This document shows positions 41,401 through 50,400 of a DNA stretch of 64,000 nucleotides, one piece after another (the stretch's first letter is position 1; every line of letters starts with the position of its first letter). The DNA lies in NCBI GenBank assembly GCA_916610825.1, contig OU744450.1:17848814-17912813 (forward strand), in the 5' to 3' direction. A model generated the notes under the pieces. That model was not told the origin of the DNA and made no database searches. It was given only the letters and a program-made list of their open reading frames with translations. The translations under genes and the position numbers were made by a program. This DNA is from Haliclystus octoradiatus. Lineage: Eukaryota; Cnidaria; Staurozoa; Stauromedusae; Haliclystidae.

Positions 41401-44400
41401 AACTAAGTTTACTTCTAGTGTTTGAACTATACTGAAAACCACCAAGACGAGACACAAAACATTTCCATTTATAATTTGTAGTTATCAATCAAGACTTCCA
41501 TTAATGAAACACTGTAGACTAATGAATTACTGTCCTTAGATAATAGCTATTACAATGAAACCCTGTTAATATCACCTCGGTTGATATCATGACCCGCCTA
41601 ATATCACAGTTTTTCAGAAACCGGTTGCCGCTCTTTATGAAATTCAACTAACTAGATAATATCACAATTCCTATTTATATCACAATTTCTAGGCAGCATT
41701 TTGATTGAAAACCCACTTTGCGTCTTTAGATCCAATCAATGCATGACTTATATCATTGGATTCGTCTTAACCCGAAGGCGTCCTTCCAATGCTTTATTTC
41801 TTCGATTGGCCAAGTTTTGACGGAAAAATAACCAAAAACTGTTTTTTTATTTGTTCGCAATGCCGCGCTATTCAATAGAGCTGCTTAATCAAGCAGTTCC
41901 ATACATGATAAACATTCTATGGTCTAGAAACATTGGAGCAGAACACCCTTTTGTTATTTCTCTAAACCGGCACTTCCACATTATAATGATAGCTGGGTGT
42001 GTAACAAAAGCAGCAGTGAAAACGCAATAATATAAAAATAAATGCAAACAAACTCTTCATTCTTCAGTTACAAATATCATCAATTCAGAAATCAATCTAT
42101 GAAATTCGTTCCGACAATTAAATAAGGCCTACAGCCTGCTGCAATGAAGATGTGTTTCCAGTCAACCACATAAAAAGTTGATGAAAACGCAGTCTGCATC
42201 ACAAATAAGAATTGAACTAGTTGAAACTTGAAAATCTAAACAAGTCCGGCAATTTATTACTTCCTCGGTCTCAACAGTGAAACGAAATATAATATTGAAG
42301 TGTTGAATTACAGTATTCAAAATTGTGATCTAATTGTTAATGATAATTCACAAGATTACAAATTAATCGTACAATATAGCCTACATAGCATAAATTTGAA
42401 GTACAAGCCCCAAAGTGTATCTCTGGTTCTACATCGACGGGGAGGGCGGGGTGTCACTTCGAAAAAAGTGAAGTATCCAAAGAGTTCTGAAAACTTGAAA
42501 AAGCTACCCCAAAATTCTAAAAATCTAGAAACATTATTTCAACTTTTTTCTTTTTCTTTCAATGTTCTTCAGACAGATTCCAAATTCACTTTTTTAAAAA
42601 TCTATGGCATTTTAAAAAAGAGACCCAAAAAGTATCCAAAAATCTGAAACTTTCTATAAATTACTTTCATCAGCTGGGATATGGACTCCCAAAAATTGGC
42701 ACGTCTCAAAATTCCCTTCATATGAGAGTTACCCCCCGGGTTACAAGGAACTATAGAGAGCGTGTAGCAAATTACAGACGGAACATTGAAAGTCCTAATA
42801 CAAGAACAAGTAGATTAAACGCTAACAGAGAGACTGTCGCAGCTACAAAAGATAGTTAAACACCACGTAGTAGAGAGAGCAAATTGCAAGTGACTCATAC
42901 AGTTATTTTGGCAACTATAAGAGACAGTGAAACACCAAATACGAGGGAAAGAAGATTACAAGCAAATGGCAATCTGGTAGCAAATATACAGGACTCTCAA
43001 ACGTCAAATACGAGGGATCCATCCAAGCAGATCCATCCATTTTCCATCAATTTTCTGGTCTGCTCGAAAGTCTTTGGGAAGGCAAATATGCTTATTTGTA
43101 AGGGTATAAATACGACATTATTTTGCTGAAATTACACTCATTGAGTGTAACTTGGTGACTAGTTTGTCAAATTTTTCCTTATATTTTTAGCGGTCCAACT
43201 AAACTGGGAAGATCGCGCATAATATTTTGCATGAAAAAGTACTTTTTAGAAATTTTTTACTCGAGCAGTATAATTTACATTTATGTATTCAAAATGCTGT
43301 AAAAAATTCAAAAATGTTATCAACAACATTTCCATTGTACAATATCGTAAATATCCATACTTATATATCCTACTTAGACTTCATCATACATCATATAAAT
43401 TTCAAAACTTTTTTCTTTTGGACCACCCTAATGAGCAGTTAATGAACAATGGACTCAGTAAATTGCTTTGCATTGATATACCTCAAATCACTGTGGTGAA
43501 AAAGCTGTAATAAACTTCTTTTAGTGACCAAATACTGATTAGTAGGCCTAGATATAACAATAATGATAAATTATTTTTGTTTGTCTTAGAGCTACCCCAT
43601 ATGTAGCCTGCACGCAGACCCAAATCTGTTTCCACGATTAGTAGGGTCTGCGTAATATCGACAGAAAGCTTGCGCTGGACTGAATTAGGGGAGTGGCTAA
43701 ACGTGATAAAATCTATTGTTCGTTGATTGTTCGTCAGCCAATCGCTAGCGATTTCTGAAAAACTAGAACCAGATCATGATTGGCTGTTGGACAATAGACG
43801 GACAATAGATTTCTCACGTTCAGCCACTCCCCTAATTCAGTCCAGCGGAAGATTTCTGTTGTTACTACGCAGACCCTACTAATCATAAAAAAAGATTTGG
43901 GTCTGTGCGCAGGCTACCCCACATGATGTTTATCATCTTTTTAAGAAATTGCATTAGCCTACAGAAAGTTAGACTTTTACCCAGGATGATATGCCTAGCC
44001 CAACATGATAATTCTTATCAAGTAAATTGAAACATTGAGTGTTCTGCCAAACAGCAGTCTACAAAATATCCCCTGTGAAACAAATTAATTAAGTCATGCA
44101 CGGTTCATAAACTTTATGAACAGCTCATACACAGTTTATGAGCGAATCATGAATCGGTTCATGAACATGAAATAGCCCCAGATTTTCATGAACACTTCAT
44201 AAATATTTGGAAAAATTTCACGTTAATGAACTTATGAACTTACTTTATAGATCGCTTGGTGTAAAAACTGCAATGCTTAGTTGTGATGATCTTAATAAAC
44301 ATTATCCGTGGATGAATACTGATGGTATTGAAGCTGGATCAATTGGTAAGTTTTAGAGGGGCAAACGTCACAAGAATGATCAATCAGTAAGTAATGATTT

Positions 44401-47400
44401 TTAAAGGCAAACCTCCTCTGCTTGTTTAAAACTGGTTTACAATATCAGCTTTCAGTTTTGTCTGTAGGAAACGCTCTGTGTTCGATCTAAAATTATATTT
44501 CAAATGAATTGATGCTCTTAGCTCTTTTGATCATTTTTAATGGCGCCAACTACCAACCAATTTTACATACTGGTGTGATTTGCGTTTTTAACATGCATTG
44601 TCTTACGGTATGTATTATCCATTGTACATAGATGCAATAGTCATAAATTGAATAAGAGATTGTACAATTATATATATATTTTTAGTTTATTTTTCTGATG
44701 ATTGCGTAAGCATGAAACTATTAGTAACTATTACAAATGTGTAGTCTTTGACTTCTTATTATTATAGATAGGTATAGATAGATATTTCAATCATTGAAAA
44801 TTTAGTGATACATACTAGGTAAAAATTAAAGTTTATAGTTTGATGACAATGATTGTGGTCATCCCTTAAGCATAAATGCCTGTTTGTTGGGAGACACATG
44901 CTAATTTACAGGATTTATAACTTGATGTTTAATCAATGTGAATGATAGATGCACAGAGTAGGTTTGTAGGAGATTAAATAACGACACAATCCATATAATG
45001 TCAATACTCTTTATTGATAATGATAATGGTAGGCCGTGTCTGCTGACATTACAGGGAGAGATGCTACCCCTGCGAAACAAGTTCATGAAAGTTCATAAAA
45101 GTTCATGAACGTTCATGAACTTTTATGAACGTTCATGAACTTTGATGAACAGTTCATGAACTTTGATGAACAGTTCATGAAGTGTAAGGAATGGTTCATA
45201 AAAATATGGTTCACTAACTCTTACAGTTCATGAACGTTCATGAACTTTGATGAACTCAAAGTCACAATTCATGAACTACACTCAAAGTTTATGAACTAGT
45301 TGTCCAAGTTCATAAAAGTTCATGAACGTTCATGAACTAGTTTTCCAAATTCATCAAAGTTCATGAAAGTTCATGAACGTTCTTGAACTTTTATTCAAGT
45401 TCATGAATGTTCATGAACTAATCATAGCAGTTTGTAAACAAATAGTTCATGGACCCACAGAGTTTATGAAGGTTCATGAACTTTGATGAACTAAAAGTCA
45501 TCATTCAACAACCACATTCCAAGTTTATTAACCAGTATTCAAAGTCCATGAACTATATTCCAAGTTCATGAACGTTCATAAACTTCAATCAATGTTCATT
45601 CTTTGCAGTCATTTCTCGTAAACCCTACCAGTAGTAGAAGTTCATGGACATTAATTCTGAATTAATGAAACAGAAATCCTAGCTTATGAAACTTCATGAT
45701 AAAAACATTCTGATCAAAATACATAATAAAGCTCAACTAGATACAGTAAGTGTGAAACTGTATTAACACACAATTGTAAGGGCTATTTTAGCAGGAAAAC
45801 ATAAATCAATGCAGGTCTAATTGGCAGCATTTCTGGTACCATGTCAACAATTTTGGAGCTTATTGCCTAGTAATTAGGGCAGTATATAAGTAATGCCAAT
45901 AAAATCTAGCAGCATATTATTGATCTCAACTAATGACAAATAGACAATGCCTCAGGGGCAGGGTGTCACAAAATGTTTGCATTACTGGAATCAGAAATTC
46001 CAGATAAGATAGGAAACTTTCCACTTTTAGGGTTTTCAAAATATTTATACAAAATGAATGTGAAGCCTATGAATAATAATGTTGAAAAGTAAATCTTATA
46101 TTTGAAAACCTACTGATTTTGTGCTGGCCTTCAATGAACCAGGTTCCCAGGACCCCCTCCTTCTGATAGATTGTTTAGGAGAAGACAGAAGACACACATG
46201 TGTCTTCATTTGTCAAGACAATGTATGTACTTAAGTTAATTAATTACAATGTCTATAAGTTAATTAGTTGTAAAATCTACAGCTAACGTTTTTCTGAGTT
46301 TTATCCATCAGAAATGATAATGTTCTTGTTCAAGTTTGTTGTTTCATGTCTGATGCATTAATGTGTTAGTTTGATTGTACGTTTATTATAATGTTAACAT
46401 TGTGTTGAATATATCCTAAAACATCCTGTGCTGTGACTAGGCTATCTAAATTTTAATGGAATAAATAGTTTAATTGATTAAAATTCAATTTATTTTTAAT
46501 TATACACACAATAGAGAGCAATTGTGTGTTGATTATCCTGTATATTTAAATAAATTGATAACCTGAGCTAAAATATCAAAACAAACAAACTGAAGCATCA
46601 ATAGCCAATGTGTGAAGAAGTAAGTTTTTGATGACAAATCTCACAAACAGGAAGTGCTAAGTGGGTGTCTAAGTGAGAAGCTAATAAATTCATGCTGAGC
46701 TCATGCTGTCATCTCATGCTGATAGTAAGGTGATAAGCTGTCTATATGTAGACTAGGTGCTTGGACCTGGGTACTAGCTATTGTTATTCAAAAGAAAACT
46801 GGCTTATGAAGTCAGTTAGTAATTATATCATTCCTTACTTTTGCTGCTTGTTTACTTGAGCCAGAGAAAGATAGCAATCTTGAAAAATGAGTTTAATTCA
46901 GTAATATAAAGAATTTAGCTGATGGATAGATATTCTACAAAGTTTTACATAAAAATATATGGCTTCAACAGGATTGAAAAGATGATTTCCAAGTGAAACT
47001 AAAGCTTGATTTTGGAATACTAATTAGATGAAACTGTGGTTTTCAAAACTCAAACAGAATTTACTACAGTAGACCTACTCCCCACATGGTTGTTTGGTTG
47101 CTCATATCTGGTGTTGGTGTATACATTGAATACCATGCAAAGAATGTGAGGCCAGATTTTATATTTCCTTTTAATTATTCACAAAAAGATAAATCAGAAA
47201 TGCAAAGCTTTGCAAGACTTTTATTTACCCCCACAACAAAACTACATAAAGAAGTTCAATGTATAATTATTTGTGTTGCTTGCTATTTTCAATTCAAACA
47301 CTGGACATGTCACAACTTCAAGCTCTTGAACATATACAATCCAAAGGTTGATATTAATATTAATTATCATTATTATTAAAAGCACTTCTTAAAGTAGGTG

Positions 47401-50400
47401 CAAATATCATTACATGATAAAATAAGTTTTGAAATGAATCATGGCAAGAAAAGAATATCCCAACAGAGAACCAATTTACCCTTAATATAGTAAGATACTC
47501 ATACAACTATACATTTAAAAGGTAAGACTTCACGTTATGATTTGAAGACTTAGAGAGATATGTACACAGAATAGAAAGTTAAATCATGCTCCATAACTGG
47601 AAAAATCCGTTCAAAGCAAAAGATATTCAAGGACAGCACACTTTGAGAAGTTGATATGCTTTAGGCTTCAATGAGCAGAATTGATTTGACTTTAGACATA
47701 TTTAAAGTATCAATCGGCTTCAAACAATCTTTGATATTTTAACAAGCTATACTAATTCCTACATTTCTATATCATATATTTTATTTGTTTGAATGTATTC
47801 ATTTCCTCTTACTATATCACATTTTACAATTTTTTGTGAATTAAATGTTCAAACATTCAAAGTTGCTTTTTCCTATTCTTTTTTTTATCTGTTATTTACT
47901 ATACAGTTCATGAACGTTCATGAACTTTGATGAACCTTGATGGACTGATTTCATGAACTTTGATGAACTGCTTCATGAACTTTGATGAACTTGTTCATGA
48001 ACTTTGATGAACTTGTTCATGAACGTTAATGAACTTTGATGAACTAGTTTATGAACTTTGATGAACTAATTCATGAACTTTGCTGAACTAGTTCATGAAC
48101 TTTGATGAACTAGTTCATTAACTTTGTTGAACTTTCATGAACTTGAGTTCATGAACGTTCATGAACTCTGTGCCATTTAACGTTGATGAACTAGTTCATG
48201 AACGTTCATGAACTCAGTTCATGAAAGTTCATGAACGTTCATGAACTTTTTCGCAGGGGTAAGGGCTACTATGGCCGTTAGTCAGAGCTCTTTGATACAA
48301 CAGACACGACCGTACAGTAAGACAACAAGGGGTAAAAGAGGACATTTACGTGATACAGTTTACACACATATAGATTTACAGGAAATGATTAACAATAGAC
48401 AAATATGCGATGACGTGAATACAATATAAAACCACTCCAGGTTCTCTGGTGTCAAAGAAAGTGAAATGTGAATTGTTGTTTAATCTGCTAAAACTGTGGC
48501 CTAAGATACAATTCCAATAACTGAAATTCCTGTCTATCTGTAGGTCGCAATTGCCCCTCCTACACTTGTACCTTTGAGGAAGGGGCGAGCGGGGGCAAGA
48601 AATGCCTTTCAGAAAAAAATTATATACATATATCGCTTCAAGTATTAATAATCCATCCTCATCTTTTCAAATACATAATAGGTTATTGTGATCATATGGT
48701 TCGATAATAACATAAATATGATACCAGTGTCTCTATATTCTGCATAACCATCGTTGTATGTCAGGTAATCGAATGGAAAATTCTAAAATCTATTTTGTAA
48801 TCAAATATTTGTTTCACAATTTCGGATAAGTGCAATAAAAACTACAATGGAATACAATTAAGATTGCTATGAGAAAGTATCAAAGGACTGAGAATAAATA
48901 ATCTTTATTGTAGGCATGGAGTGTGAAGGACATTTTGATCCATGGTTACTTCTACAGTCATTCAAGAAGAAAGCAAGATCATTAGGTGTTGATTACATTG
49001 ATGGAAATGTCACAAAATTATCGTGCAGTGGAAAGACACAGGTGACTGGTGCGACGGTAAGAATCAAATAGAAATGAATGTAGAACAACGTGAAGTTTTT
49101 TTTCTTAGTCAGAAACAGTGAACATGTTTTCCATTCAGTTTTAGTTGTAGAATATTCGTAGCTAATTATCTTTATAAAAATGACCTAAAAAACCTTGTTC
49201 CATTAATTTCAAAAAGAAATCGTAATCATCATAAATCACATAAAGCTCTCTTTATGGTTTGAACAGAGGCTACATTTAGCTTTGAAACTTGGAATGAATT
49301 TGGTATACAATCTATAATTTGAATTTCCCACAAAATAATTATGCTGCCGCCATTCGGTCATAGCAATGAACAATGAGCAATGGAGCAATGAACCGTGAAA
49401 GTGCTCAAGACAATGATGATGAAAAAATACTGTATTCATTAGTGTTTGAAATAATAAAGATAGATTTATCTATTGTCAGATGTGGTAGAGTGCTCAATAC
49501 GGATTAGACATTGGCAGAGCTGTAATATATTAACGATGGTGACTGAGTCAAAGAAAACACATTCTTAATTTCTGTTAATCAAGTTTCACGCAGTGTGCGA
49601 TCATCAGACAGTTGTTATTTAATCTATATTTATATTATATATCTATTATCTATATCTATATTTACTCAATCTACATTCTCTCAGTTTATAAATGTTTCAA
49701 ATATGTTCATCGTCTTCTCAGGTTAAAAAAAGAAATATTAAATTGAAATATTTCTTAGCATTGTTTAATCTGAATCTGATCCATCATCCAAATGCATTAA
49801 TTAATCAGAAAAAAATCCAAGATATTTGGATTCTGTTTTCAGAATCCTATTAGATCCGGCAGAAGATGGATCCGAGTAATGTATAATATTTTACTCTATT
49901 TCTGATCATAATGGTATCAAAAACAATAGTTAGCAACTGTTCACAAAAATAGCCAATTAACTCAGCATTCATTAATATCAAGGATATTGAAAATTCAATC
50001 CGATCCAAATACATTCCTGGAAAATTCTGATCTGAATCCAAAAGAAATCCAGTTCAATCGGATTCGTTCGCAGACCTCTATTTAAATCGGATTTTGTTAG
50101 AGTAAAACCGAAACCAGTGAAAGTCTAATACTGTTGTACAATTTTTTTAGCAGATTTTGATTATTCAAGTGCCCTAATCAAAACATCAAACTGTTACAGA
50201 CAAAGCACTTTAAAATCTTCCAAACTGTAACATATTATAGCATTCAAAACTTGCCAATTTTCAAGCTTAAAGATGTGTTTCCTTGATCACTGTAGGCCTA
50301 AAGGTTCAATATTCCCCTTTGTGCAAAACTACACAAACAATTCATGAACATTTTAGAACCGTTGATTAGCTTTATGAACTTTTTATGAACAGTTTTGGAA

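Larger units (their letters stand above)
14721..41524. repeat. Intronic satellite array, 116/117-bp monomers, about 230 copies
   Basis: A head-to-tail array of one monomer fills most of FOXRED1 intron 2. The sites GTTTACTTCTAG run from 14721 to 41407, a span of 26,686 bp, or 229 intervals of 116-117 bp. Two length classes alternate: 116 bp with GTGTTTGAACTATAC and 117 bp with GTGTCTGAAACTGTAC or its ATAC variant. Other diagnostic sites are GAGAAAC/GAGACAC/GAAACAC, GTAGTTATC/GTAATTATC and CAATTAAG/CAATCAAG. Each monomer carries the near-perfect dyad GTAAACTAAGTTTAC. The array opens in a degenerate half-monomer (about 14673) and ends with a mutated GTAGACTAATG. It is AT-rich and has no internal unique sequence. 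It appears to be non-coding satellite DNA. Confidence 0.97.
20115..41524. repeat. Array segment III: mixed monomers in higher-order repeats
   Basis: 116-bp and 117-bp units are interspersed in a fixed order that recurs. A block of about 3 kb with the same landmarks (spacings 583, 1745 and 351 bp) starts at 23793, 27755, 32882 and 37309, and its last part recurs at 40803. Rare variants confirm the copies: CCATTACTGAAAC occurs at offsets of exactly 3962, 5127 and 4427 bp, and TTTGAAGTTATC and CAATCAATACTTCC each recur at exactly 9089 bp. Confidence 0.9.

Noticed and set aside
14721-41524. CRISPR array
   Set aside because: The units are contiguous and identical along their whole length, with no unique spacers, in a eukaryotic intron.
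47086-47379. 97-codon open frame as a gene
   Set aside because: No family resemblance, no splice context and located in intron 3 of FOXRED1 inside a possible mobile element.
48241-48429. 62-codon open frame starting in a GTTCATGAAC-family end
   Set aside because: Its start codon lies in the repeat terminus and the remainder matches nothing known.
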